From Ardenticatenales bacterium (GTDB taxonomy: Bacteria > Chloroflexota > Anaerolineae > Ardenticatenales > Ardenticatenaceae): DNA of 13,387 nucleotides. The notes under the pieces were generated by a model. The model did not search any database. It had not been told where the DNA came from and saw only the letters and a program-made list of their open reading frames with translations. Below, piece after piece: positions 1 through 7,149 of the stretch. The DNA is taken from the NCBI GenBank assembly GCA_013812995.1, contig JACCSL010000963.1, positions 1 to 13,387 on the forward strand. The letters run 5' to 3'. Numbering within the stretch: position 1 is the stretch's first letter; the number at the start of each line of letters is the position of its first letter. Position numbers and translations under genes: made by a program.

Positions 1-879
1 CACCTGCTGCGCCAATCGCGCGTGCTGGAGTATTTCCCCGCCCCGGAGGATTTCAGCGAGGTGGGCGGTATGGGCGACCTCAAGGAGTGGCTGCGCAAGC
101 GCGGCGCGGCCTTCAGCGAGGCGGCGCGGCGCTTCGGGCTGCCGGAGCCGCGCGGGTTGCTGCTGTTGGGTGTGCAGGGCGGCGGGAAGAGCCTCATGGC
201 CAAGGCCGTTGCCAGCCAGTGGAAACTGCCGCTGCTTCGCCTGGACATGGGACGTGTCTTCGGCGAGATGGTGGGAGCCAGCGAGAGCAACATGCGCCAG
301 GCGCTGAAGATGGCAGAGCGGGTGAGTCCCTCGGTCCTTTGGACGGACGAGATAGAAAAGGGGCTGGCGGGGGTGGCTTCCTCCGGGCGAAGCGATGCGG
401 GCACAGCGGCGCGCGTCTTTGGGACCCTTCTGACGTGGATGCAGGAGAAGCAGGCCCCGGTCTTCGTCGTGGCGACGAGCAATGATGTGCGACAGCTCCC
501 CCCCGAGCTGCTGCGCAAGGGACGCTTCGATGAGATTTTCTTTGTGGACCTGCCCGGCGATGACGAGCGGGCGGAAATCTGGGCAATTCATCTGCGCAAG
601 CGCGGGCGCGAGCCGCAAAGCTTTGACATCCCCCGCCTGGTGGGCGAGACAAAGGGGTTCACGGGCGCGGAGATTGAGCAGATTATCATTTCCGCGCTCT
701 ACGATGCCTTCGATGAGCGGCGCGACGTGGAGATGCTTGACCTAATTCGCGTCATCACTCAAACTGTCCCCCTATCGGAGACCATGCGGGACGAGATCAA
801 GTCGCTGCGCCAGTGGGCGAAGGAAAATGCGCGGCCCGCTGGCAGTGGCGGACCCGCTCCCTGGGAGATGGTGGCATGA
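1..879 (+). CDS. Ycf46-like AAA+ ATPase (5'-truncated by window edge)
   Basis: The reading frame is open back to base 1 (codons read HLLRQSR before the GTG at 22), so the gene begins upstream and only about 292 C-terminal residues are seen. Numbering from the GTG at 22, Walker A is GVQGGGKS (50-57), Walker B ends in D109-E110, sensor 1 is N154 in VATSND, arginine-finger candidates are R165 and R168 in LLRKGRFDE, and the sensor-2 helix begins GFTGAEI. The lead-in ([16 protein letters not shown], then [11 protein letters not shown]) and the Walker B context LWTDEIEK match the plastid/cyanobacterial Ycf46 type of classical AAA domain, in which a separate N-terminal region precedes the ATPase; that region would lie outside the window. 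The role of Ycf46 proteins is poorly defined, so substrate and partner are unknown. The stop overlaps the next start (ATGA at 876-879), so this soluble ATPase is translated with two membrane proteins and may act at the membrane. Confidence 0.87.
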   Translation, partial: HLLRQSRVLEYFPAPEDFSEVGGMGDLKEWLRKRGAAFSEAARRFGLPEPRGLLLLGVQGGGKSLMAKAVASQWKLPLLRLDMGRVFGEMVGASESNMRQALKMAERVSPSVLWTDEIEKGLAGVASSGRSDAGTAARVFGTLLTWMQEKQAPVFVVATSNDVRQLPPELLRKGRFDEIFFVDLPGDDERAEIWAIHLRKRGREPQSFDIPRLVGETKGFTGAEIEQIIISALYDAFDERRDVEMLDLIRVITQTVPLSETMRDEIKSLRQWAKENARPAGSGGPAPWEMVA

Positions 880-1940
880 GGGGGAGTGCTGTGGACGAGG
901 GATGGATGGGTGTCTTTCGCAGCCCAATCGTAACCTATCAACGCTACCGCGATCACATTGAGGACGCGGTGGTTGCGGCTGCCCTGGCCCTACTGGTGGG
1001 TATCTTCCTGAATGCAACGGGCGTCTATGCCGAACAGTGGCGCATGGTGCTCCTGCTCGGGATATTCGCGGTAGGCACGCAGGTGCGCGCCTGGGGTTAC
1101 TATGCGGCTCTGGCTGTGTTGCTCTGGCCCATCTGGCAACTCTCCCCCTATCTGGGGGCGCTCTTCCTGGCGATCACCCTCCTGCCACGTACCTGGATTG
1201 TAGAGACATTACCCTGGATTCTCCTCGTCGCCAGCGCACCACTGCTGGCGCAGTGGCAAATTATTGGGCTGCTGCCGCTGCTGGCTGGGGTGATGGCGGG
1301 GCCGGGTCGAGCGATGGCATTTGGTGTGCTCGCAGCACTCTGGCTGAAGATCGTGGGCGGACTGTCCGGGTGGCTGCCCGAGATAGGCGCGCTGCATGGG
1401 GCACCCTTCTCGGTGGAGTTGGTACGGGATACCGTGACAGGTGCAGACTCGCTGGAGATCCTGCTCCTGCTCCTACGGCCATTCTCGCAATCTTCCTTTT
1501 TGCTGCTGCTCCATGTGCTGCAAATCGTGGCATGGGGGGTAGCAGGATGGCTCACAGGGCAGATTTACCAGATGGAATGGAAAGAACGAGAGCCCAGATA
1601 CCTCCTGGTGCCTACTCTCGCCACGGGTGCCTTGGTACTGTGGGCCGCAATCTATCTAGTTCCGGCCTGGTTGGACTTACAGCCCCTGATGACGTTTATG
1701 AGCACAGCCACGCCGACGGTGGGCCTGGCACTCTCGGCGCTGACGACAGCGCTAGGCACGATGTTATACGAGGGCCTACAGCGGCCCGTGCCCAGGCGAG
1801 CCCCACGCCCCCAGACGACGACAAAGATGGGACGCGAGGGTCCCGAGACGGTAGCAGAGGAATCCACCCCACGTCGTCGCCCCTGGACTGATGCGGGTCA
1901 GTCAGAGGAAGATGACGTCATTATGTTGGAACTTGACTGA
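876..1940 (+). CDS. Polytopic membrane protein of unknown function with acidic C-terminal tail
   Basis: The chosen ATG at 876 overlaps the upstream stop as ATGA and has GGGAG at 863-867 as ribosome binding site; an in-frame ATG at 906 is the alternative. The 354-residue product has about eight hydrophobic segments, roughly at residues 31-49, 57-70, 74-105 (probably two), 110-141 (one or two), 145-160, 205-228, 243-264 and 282-298. A charged soluble tail follows from about 300: first basic and proline-rich ([11 protein letters not shown]), then acidic, ending [11 protein letters not shown]. By the positive-inside rule the basic tail (RPVPRR, RRRP) is probably cytosolic, where it could meet the AAA+ ATPase encoded just upstream. 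I recognise no family, and no transporter or enzyme motif is evident. Its position between the ATPase and the Ig/FlgD-type membrane protein, both overlapping it, argues for a shared complex; that is inference. Confidence 0.8.
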   Translation: MRGSAVDEGWMGVFRSPIVTYQRYRDHIEDAVVAAALALLVGIFLNATGVYAEQWRMVLLLGIFAVGTQVRAWGYYAALAVLLWPIWQLSPYLGALFLAITLLPRTWIVETLPWILLVASAPLLAQWQIIGLLPLLAGVMAGPGRAMAFGVLAALWLKIVGGLSGWLPEIGALHGAPFSVELVRDTVTGADSLEILLLLLRPFSQSSFLLLLHVLQIVAWGVAGWLTGQIYQMEWKEREPRYLLVPTLATGALVLWAAIYLVPAWLDLQPLMTFMSTATPTVGLALSALTTALGTMLYEGLQRPVPRRAPRPQTTTKMGREGPETVAEESTPRRRPWTDAGQSEEDDVIMLELD

Positions 1941-3700
1941 TGCCTGAATCACGCCAACGTACCCATTCCCGAACACGCACCCACCCACAGGGCCGGGTGC
2001 ATAACGCCACCGAGGCGATGACGCGACCGAACTTTATCTCGCTCGTGATCGCACTGGGCGTTATCGGGCTGGTTGTCATCATGTTTCCGATGGATTGGAT
2101 TCGTGCTCCGTCCGTGACCGTCGCGCTGGACCGCAGCGCCTTCTCTCCCGACGGCGATGGCACGCAGGAAGATGTGGCTGCCTTCTACACGTTGAGCGAG
2201 CAGGCCACGGTGACCGCTGTGGTACGAAACAGCGCGGGCCTGGTGATTCGCACCCTCGTCAACGAGTTGCCCCAGATCGATGGGCAACATGCCATTACCT
2301 GGGATGGACGCGATGACAGCGGCCAGGTGGTGCCGGACGGGCTCTACCAGCTTGCCGTGACTGCCGCCGCCACAGCCCGCAACAGCGAGCACTCGGCCCC
2401 AGTCGAGGTGGACATGACGCCGCCCACGCTCCAACTGGCCAATCTCCCCGAGGATATCACGACGCGGGAAAGTTCGCTGACTGTCGAAGGCTCGACAGAG
2501 CCGAATGTGACTGTCTGGGTTAGTGGCGATCCGCGCCCGCTGCCCGTGGACGCACGCGGCATCTTCAGCGTTGAGCGTAGCCTGGAAGAGGGACTCAACC
2601 CGCTGGACATCCGCGTGGTGGATGTGGCCGGGAACGAGACGCTCATCTCTCGCATGATTACGCTGCGCACCCATCCGCCCTCGCTCACCCTCACCGAGCC
2701 GACAGACAACAATGCCTTTGTTAGCAGCAACCTGCTCACGATCAAGGGCAATGTGCCGCCCGATGTGGCTGTCTCGATCAACGGTAGGAGTGCAGCGGTT
2801 AGCCCGCAGGGCCAATTCGCGCTCGACTTGCTGCTGGAAGAGGGCGAAAACGTGCTGCGCATCGTCGCGGTGGACCCCGTGGGCAATGAAAGCGTCGTGG
2901 AGCGCCGCATCAATCTCCAATCTCAGGGTCCGACCATTACCATCAGCAGCGTGCCGGATGGCCTCGTGGTGCGCGACCCCTCGATCCGGGTGAGTGGCAA
3001 GGTGGACCCCGGTGCCCAGTTACAGGTGAACGGAAACACAGTGCCGGTGGATGCCAATGGCAACTTCTCGACGCTCGTGGCGCTTCAGGGCGGCAACAAC
3101 CTGATTACCGTCACGGCAGCGGACCTGGCGGGAAATGCTAGCAGTGTGCAACGCACCGTTCACTATGCGACAGCCTCATCGGATACGGGCACTGCGCTGA
3201 TGCCTACGCTTCCATCGGGGCTGGACAATCCGCTCCTGTGGAGAATCCTGCTGGGGACCGGACTTGTGGGCGCGGCGTTCTTCCTCTTCGGCGGGCTCGT
3301 CTCGCCGGTCGCGTTCGAGTTGACGGTGGATCATCCGGTCTTCTACCCCAATCGCCCCAACGATATGCGGATGCTCATCGTGCGCTTCCATCTGTCACGA
3401 GGGGCGAAAGTCGATATCACGGTCTATGATGAGTTCAATCGTCAGGTGGCAACGCTGATGGAGGGACGCAAGCAGGGCGCGGGCGAGCACTTCCGCCTGT
3501 GGGATGGACGAAACACGGTGGGTCAGATTCTGCCGGGTGGCTCCTACCTCATCCAGGCGGCCGCGCGCACGCCGACGAACACGGCGACGAGTTCCGTCTG
3601 GGTCCGCCTGGATACCTCGCTGAGTGCCCTGGTGGGAGCCTCGACGGCGCAGGGCCGGGATCGCTGGGTGGACGAGGACCAGATCATCGACGTAGAGTAG
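1940..3700 (+). CDS. Two-TM protein with FlgD-like and tandem Ig-like domains
   Basis: The 586-residue protein starts at an ATG sharing one base with the upstream stop; ATG 2018 (residue 27) is a possible alternative. A basic N-terminus (R5, R7, R11, R13, R19) precedes a TM helix at about 32-52, so the following part should be extracytoplasmic. There a FlgD-like Ig fold spans about 55-143 (FSPDGDGTQED, later WDGRDDSGQVVPDGLYQL), then three Ig-like repeats at about 160-243, 247-326 and 330-408. Each repeat carries the pattern G-x-N-x-L-x-I-x-V-x-D-x-(A/V)-GN and resembles glucodextranase-B type bacterial Ig domains. A second hydrophobic helix spans about 433-456. A second FlgD-like domain follows (459-558; VFYPNRPNDM, LWDGRNTVGQILPGGSYLI), and the acidic end reads VDEDQIIDVE. 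No catalytic motif is seen, so a structural or adhesive stalk role is likely. It is the last gene of the operon, 17 nt before a terminator stem. Confidence 0.85.
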   Translation: MPESRQRTHSRTRTHPQGRVHNATEAMTRPNFISLVIALGVIGLVVIMFPMDWIRAPSVTVALDRSAFSPDGDGTQEDVAAFYTLSEQATVTAVVRNSAGLVIRTLVNELPQIDGQHAITWDGRDDSGQVVPDGLYQLAVTAAATARNSEHSAPVEVDMTPPTLQLANLPEDITTRESSLTVEGSTEPNVTVWVSGDPRPLPVDARGIFSVERSLEEGLNPLDIRVVDVAGNETLISRMITLRTHPPSLTLTEPTDNNAFVSSNLLTIKGNVPPDVAVSINGRSAAVSPQGQFALDLLLEEGENVLRIVAVDPVGNESVVERRINLQSQGPTITISSVPDGLVVRDPSIRVSGKVDPGAQLQVNGNTVPVDANGNFSTLVALQGGNNLITVTAADLAGNASSVQRTVHYATASSDTGTALMPTLPSGLDNPLLWRILLGTGLVGAAFFLFGGLVSPVAFELTVDHPVFYPNRPNDMRMLIVRFHLSRGAKVDITVYDEFNRQVATLMEGRKQGAGEHFRLWDGRNTVGQILPGGSYLIQAAARTPTNTATSSVWVRLDTSLSALVGASTAQGRDRWVDEDQIIDVE

Positions 3701-3717
3701 GCATCAATAGTTTTCCC

Positions 3718-3757
3718 AAGGCGCGCGCCATACCAGTGGTGCGCGCTTTTTCATTTT
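3718..3757 (+). terminator. Intrinsic terminator closing the AAA+/membrane operon
   Basis: A stem pairs 3718-3730 (AAGGCGCGCGCCA) with 3737-3749 (TGGTGCGCGCTTT); it is 13 bp with two G-U pairs around the 6-nt loop TACCAG. A T-rich run (TTTTTCATTTT) begins at 3747. It lies just after the stop at 3700 and separates this operon from the one starting at 3812. Confidence 0.88.
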
Positions 3758-3811
3758 ACCCCTGCTGGTGCTACCGTAGAGGGCAGAAACCTGGCGCAGC
3801 GGAGGCAAACG

Positions 3812-4444
3812 ATGAGCCAAAAAAAGCACAGACAGCCACCCCATTTCTATCAGGCCTATCTGCATCAGGATCGCGCGGAAGTGATTCTGATTATTCTCTG
3901 GTATACCGACCACGAGCAGAGCACGGTGCAGGGGCTCAATTTTCTGATCGATGCCAACCCGCCCTGGAATGGAGCGGTGAAGGATATTATTGTTTATCCC
4001 TCCTGCTCGCCGGAGCAGGCCCTTGAACTATTCATCAAACCGTGGCGAGATCGGCTCCACCTCCTGAAGGAGATCGGCGCGGTCGAGGCCAAGAAGGAAG
4101 TCACCGAGGCGCTCCTGTGCAATATGGGCGCGCGGATTGCTCTGCCAGGCGCACTGATCGCGCAGCGAAATCCGTTTCGTCGCTACGTGCTATCCCTGCC
4201 CGACGCGCCAAACGCCCGCCCCTTCACGATCGACGATTTTGATCTCCTCTCCACGAGCGGGGATGCGCCCGAGACACTCAGGGAACTGGAGCAATCGGGG
4301 GGGCGCATGATGCGCCTGCCGGATGGGCAGGAGGTGCTGGTGATGGGCAAGAGCGAATGGGCAGAGGAGCTATGGGGCGCGGAGACAGAGGAAAACTGGA
4401 ATCTTGATGTGTGGGAGGACGCGTGGGACGATGACCCTGCTTGA
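3812..4444 (+). CDS. Hypothetical protein with acidic, Trp-rich C-terminus
   Basis: I do not recognise this 210-residue protein. The start is well set by GGAGG at 3801-3805, 6 nt before ATG 3812. It looks soluble and shows no signal peptide or clear TM helix; the hydrophobic run VILIILW (24-30) is short and reads as a core strand. A region at about 93-130 is helical and leads into QRNPFRRYVLSLPD. The C-terminal fifth is strongly acidic and tryptophan-rich, with W183, W188, W196, W201 and W205 and ending WEDAWDDDPA; this suggests a flexible tail or a docking peptide. The stop overlaps the next gene by 14 nt, so it is probably translated together with the methyltransferase and FAD oxidoreductase and may serve the same pathway. 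No catalytic signature can be pointed to. Confidence 0.75.
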   Translation: MSQKKHRQPPHFYQAYLHQDRAEVILIILWYTDHEQSTVQGLNFLIDANPPWNGAVKDIIVYPSCSPEQALELFIKPWRDRLHLLKEIGAVEAKKEVTEALLCNMGARIALPGALIAQRNPFRRYVLSLPDAPNARPFTIDDFDLLSTSGDAPETLRELEQSGGRMMRLPDGQEVLVMGKSEWAEELWGAETEENWNLDVWEDAWDDDPA

Positions 4445-5150
4445 CCTGGCACAGCGTGTGGATACCCCCGAGCTTCTCGATGAGGGGCAGGGTAGTGAGG
4501 CGGAGGCGTACCAGTCACTTGAGGATCTACGGCGGCTGAACCGCTTTCTTTTTGGTGTTCATGTAACGCTGCATCCCCTGACGCAGTGGCTGCGCGAGAG
4601 TCCCAAGCCCGTGACCGTGCTGGAACTTGGTACGGGCAGCGGCCAGATGGCACAAGCCCTCGCGCGCTGGGCCGCCCACGAGTATCAAGCCGTGCGCGTG
4701 CTGGCCCTCGACCTTATACCGCGCCACCTCACCCTCGCCCGCCATTGGAATCACATGGCTGAGACGCCGCATGTGCTCCTCGTGGGCAGCAATGCCCTGC
4801 ATCTCCCCCTCGCTAACCAAAGCGTGGATTTTGTCACCTCTTCTCTCTTCCTGCACCACTTCGATGAAGACGCGCTCAGGGCGTTGTTTGCAGAATGTCG
4901 GCGTGTGGCACGGCGCGGGCTGGTGATGAGCGACCTCTGGCGACATCCCCTCCCCTTTTACCTGTACAAGGGTCTGGCAGAGCCGCTCTTCGTTCGCTCC
5001 CCGATTACGCACGAGGACAGCACCGCCTCCTTTCGCCGCGCCTACCGCCCGGCGGAGATAGCCCGCATCGCGGCCTTTGTTCTGCCGGAGCCGCAGGTCG
5101 CGCTCCACTTCCCCAGTTTCCGCTGGCGTCTAACGAGTCGATGGACATGA
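4431..5150 (+). CDS. Class I SAM-dependent methyltransferase
   Basis: I chose the ATG at 4431, which overlaps the previous gene by 14 nt and has GGGAGG at 4413-4418 upstream; ATG 4407 is possible. The 239-residue product has the seven-strand methyltransferase signature: motif I VLELGTGSGQ at 63-72 binds S-adenosylmethionine, the acidic residue ending strand 2 is D94 (LALDL), and the strand-4 region is LPLANQSVDFVTSSLFLHHF at about 125-144. The opening (ELLD, then LRRLNRFLFG) is typical of methyltransferases encoded with a FAD-dependent geranylgeranyl-reductase-like enzyme and a type III polyketide synthase, where they act on alkylresorcinol, alkylpyrone or quinone-like lipids. The FAD enzyme follows with an ATGA overlap, so the pair probably acts in sequence on one substrate. 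No polyketide synthase gene is seen, so the substrate is unknown. Confidence 0.85.
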   Translation: MTLLDLAQRVDTPELLDEGQGSEAEAYQSLEDLRRLNRFLFGVHVTLHPLTQWLRESPKPVTVLELGTGSGQMAQALARWAAHEYQAVRVLALDLIPRHLTLARHWNHMAETPHVLLVGSNALHLPLANQSVDFVTSSLFLHHFDEDALRALFAECRRVARRGLVMSDLWRHPLPFYLYKGLAEPLFVRSPITHEDSTASFRRAYRPAEIARIAAFVLPEPQVALHFPSFRWRLTSRWT

Positions 5151-6292
5151 GCGACTTCGATGTGGTTGTGATTGGTGGCGGGCTGGCGGGTAGCGCCGCC
5201 GCCATCGCGCTGGGTCGCGCCGGGTGGCGGGTGGCGCTGCTGGAGCAACATCATCACCCACGCCACAAGATGTGCGGCGAGTTTCTCTCGCCTGAAACGA
5301 TTACCCTCTTCCAATGGCTCGGAGTGTGGGAGCAGGTTCAGGCGCTCCAACCCGCCCTGCTCTCCTCGGCAAGAATCACCGCGCCCAATGGGCAGCGATT
5401 GGACATCGATCTGCCGGGGCAGGCAATGGGTCTCTCCCGCTATCGTCTGGATCACTTGCTGCTGGAGCAGGCGCGCGCCGTCGGCGTCGCCGTCTTCGAG
5501 GGCTGCACCGCCCGCGAGGTTCATGGTTCGCTGGAGCAATGCTTTCAGGTCACGAGCCAGGAGGGGGCCTTTGCCGCTCGTGTGGTGTTGGGCGCGTGGG
5601 GAAAGCGCTCCACGATGGACCGTACGCTGAAGCGTCCCTTCTTCGCGCAACGCGCCACCTTCCTGGCGCTGAAGGTCCACCTGCGGGGGCCTGAGCCCGA
5701 GGAGCGAGTCGAGTTGCATGCCTTCCGAGGCGGCTACTGCGGCCTCAGCCACATCGAGGGAGGCACGGTGAATGCGTGCCTGCTCACGAACGAGGCTGCC
5801 TGGGAGCGCAGTGGTCGGGAGGTAGAGCACTTCTGGGAGATGATTCAGGGGGAAAATCGCGCGCTGGCGGCGCAACTCGCCGGGGCGGAGCGGCTCAGCG
5901 AGCACATTGTTATCTCCAATATCTCCTTCGCCCCCAGACAAGCCGTGGAGCAGGACATTCTGATGTTGGGTGATAGTGCCGCGCTCATCTCACCCCTGGC
6001 GGGCAATGGTCAGGCAATGGCACTCCAAGCGGCGCAGCTGGCCGCGCCCCTGGTCGAGGAATTTCTGCGCGGGAGCCTGACTGTTGCTTCCTTGCAGGCG
6101 CAGTACGCAGGGCTCTGGCAGCGCCAGTTCCGCGAGCGGCTGCTGCTGGGGCGGCTGCTTCAGCCCTTCTTCCTGCACCCCGGCTCGCTCGCGGTGGCAC
6201 TGCATGTGGCGGCGGTGGTGCCGGGCCTGGCAAGTTGGCTGGTGCAGGGGACGAGGGAACGAGGGAACGGAAAGTCAAAAGTCACCAAGTAG
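5147..6292 (+). CDS. FAD-dependent oxidoreductase, geranylgeranyl reductase/UbiH-like
   Basis: ATG 5147 overlaps the upstream stop as ATGA; ATG 5141 is an equally readable alternative. The 381-residue enzyme starts with a Rossmann FAD-binding fold (VVVIGGGLAG, dinucleotide glycines at 10, 12 and 15). It has the KMCGEFLSPE segment (41-50) common in the geranylgeranyl-reductase/halogenase-like branch, and the second FAD motif LGDSAALISPLAGNGQAMAL at 274-293. These are the usual landmarks of group A flavoprotein monooxygenases and reductases. With the methyltransferase it forms the tailoring pair often seen beside type III polyketide synthases; reduction or hydroxylation of a lipid or aromatic product is the expected role. 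Oddly, the last dozen codons (GTRERGNGKSKVTK) and the TAG stop come from the interspersed repeat at 6251-6357, so the original C-terminus may have been replaced. Confidence 0.87.
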   Translation: MSDFDVVVIGGGLAGSAAAIALGRAGWRVALLEQHHHPRHKMCGEFLSPETITLFQWLGVWEQVQALQPALLSSARITAPNGQRLDIDLPGQAMGLSRYRLDHLLLEQARAVGVAVFEGCTAREVHGSLEQCFQVTSQEGAFAARVVLGAWGKRSTMDRTLKRPFFAQRATFLALKVHLRGPEPEERVELHAFRGGYCGLSHIEGGTVNACLLTNEAAWERSGREVEHFWEMIQGENRALAAQLAGAERLSEHIVISNISFAPRQAVEQDILMLGDSAALISPLAGNGQAMALQAAQLAAPLVEEFLRGSLTVASLQAQYAGLWQRQFRERLLLGRLLQPFFLHPGSLAVALHVAAVVPGLASWLVQGTRERGNGKSKVTK

Positions 6293-6357
6293 GCTCCTAA
6301 AGGGGGAAAGTCAAAAGTCAAAGGTCACCAAGTAGGCCCCGAAAGGGGGAAAGTGAC
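6251..6357 (+). repeat. AAAAGTC-type heptad repeat element, two tandem copies plus a partial
   Basis: Two 8-nt repeats (ACGAGGGA at 6251-6258 and 6259-6266) lead into copy 1 (6269-6304), copy 2 (6305-6347) and a partial third (6348-6357). Each copy runs GGAAAGTC-AAAAGTC, then ACCAAGTAGGC and a small C/G hairpin with an A-rich loop (CCCC-GAAA-GGGG in copy 2). The segment 6263-6326 matches the reverse complement of 8923-8979 with about three mismatches and one 7-nt (single heptad) indel. The element supplies the end of the FAD oxidoreductase gene and lies between two convergent genes. Confidence 0.9.
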
Positions 6358-6365
6358 GGCAGATT

Positions 6366-7145
6366 TTAAGAAATGGTTTGTGATGCATACTTCATGAAGG
6401 CGAGGGTTTCGCTGAGGTCTGCTGGTGGAGCGGGTTCGTCTGGGTAGTGGCGACCGAGCCAGGCACGATCAATGAGGGAATGCCATTGCGGATTGAGGGT
6501 TTGCTGCGCCCAGCAGGCGGCGGTGGGCTTTGAGACGACCGTTCCCTCTTGCAAGGTGTAGAGAATGCGGCAAAGCGAGAGCACCAGATAGGATTGATAG
6601 CCCCAATTCGCGATAGGAGTGGGATTGTGAAGAAGAGGCACAATCCACTCCTGCAAGAGCACTCTCATGGCCTGTCGCAACTCCTTAGACGAGACGGGGT
6701 CGATGAGGGCGGTGGGAGGCGGACCAACCACGGTAATGCCGCGCTCCCGCAGCACATAGCGCTGAGTCACCCAGTCGCTGCCATGCTGCGTCCAATGCAA
6801 CCTCTCTCCCTTGCCTCGGTCCAGGTGCGGGTGCAGGGCATTGTCCGGGTCATGGCGACGGAGGGCACGCTGTGGGATGTAGGAAACCTCTAGCTGTGTC
6901 CCCCAGGGGGAATGGCTCACCGCGATACGCTCGTGCATGACCGCCAGGGATGAAACGAGGTGCTGCGAAAGCTCACCGTCAGTAACCACAAGGACATCCA
7001 CATCGCTATCCTCGTCGAAATCCCCGCTCGTCAGCGAGCCAAACAAATATAGTCCCACCACCTGATTGCCCAGAAGGGACTGCACGCGCCGCAACAAATC
7101 CTCAAGCAGCCCATTCACGTCCGGGTATGGTGTGGGAGGAGTCAC
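6366..7145 (-). CDS. AadA-type (aminoglycoside adenylyltransferase-like) nucleotidyltransferase
   Basis: The GTG at 7145 lies 4 nt after the pfkA stop and has TTTGGAG (inside the pfkA 3' end) about 11 nt before it; the frame is open further upstream, but only inside pfkA. The 259-residue protein has the polymerase-beta-type motif LFGSLTSGDFDEDSDVDVLV, with G36-S37 and the metal-binding pair D48/D50. Its C-terminal helical part (WGYQSYLVLSLCRILYTLQEG, then KPTAACWAQQTL and LIDRAWLG) follows the layout of AadA/ANT(9) enzymes and the DUF4111 region. Members adenylylate aminoglycosides such as streptomycin or spectinomycin, but many chromosomal relatives have no known substrate, so resistance is possible and not shown. 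Coupling to pfkA suggests co-expression; a glycolytic link is not evident. Confidence 0.82.
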   Translation of the reverse strand: MTPPTPYPDVNGLLEDLLRRVQSLLGNQVVGLYLFGSLTSGDFDEDSDVDVLVVTDGELSQHLVSSLAVMHERIAVSHSPWGTQLEVSYIPQRALRRHDPDNALHPHLDRGKGERLHWTQHGSDWVTQRYVLRERGITVVGPPPTALIDPVSSKELRQAMRVLLQEWIVPLLHNPTPIANWGYQSYLVLSLCRILYTLQEGTVVSKPTAACWAQQTLNPQWHSLIDRAWLGRHYPDEPAPPADLSETLAFMKYASQTIS

Positions 7146-7149
7146 AGTG

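Noticed and set aside
1949..2920. Minus-strand 323-residue open frame, and similar long antisense frames such as 5042-5941 and 10718-11659
   Set aside because: They lie opposite clear plus-strand genes with recognisable domains; long antisense frames are expected in GC-rich coding DNA and these show no motifs.
6251..6357. CRISPR array
   Set aside because: The units are 7 nt or about 40 nt directly adjoining, with no unique spacers, and there are no cas genes in the window.
6293..6365. Bidirectional intrinsic terminator between the convergent genes
   Set aside because: Only short 4-5 bp C/G hairpins of the repeat are present, without T-runs after them on either strand.
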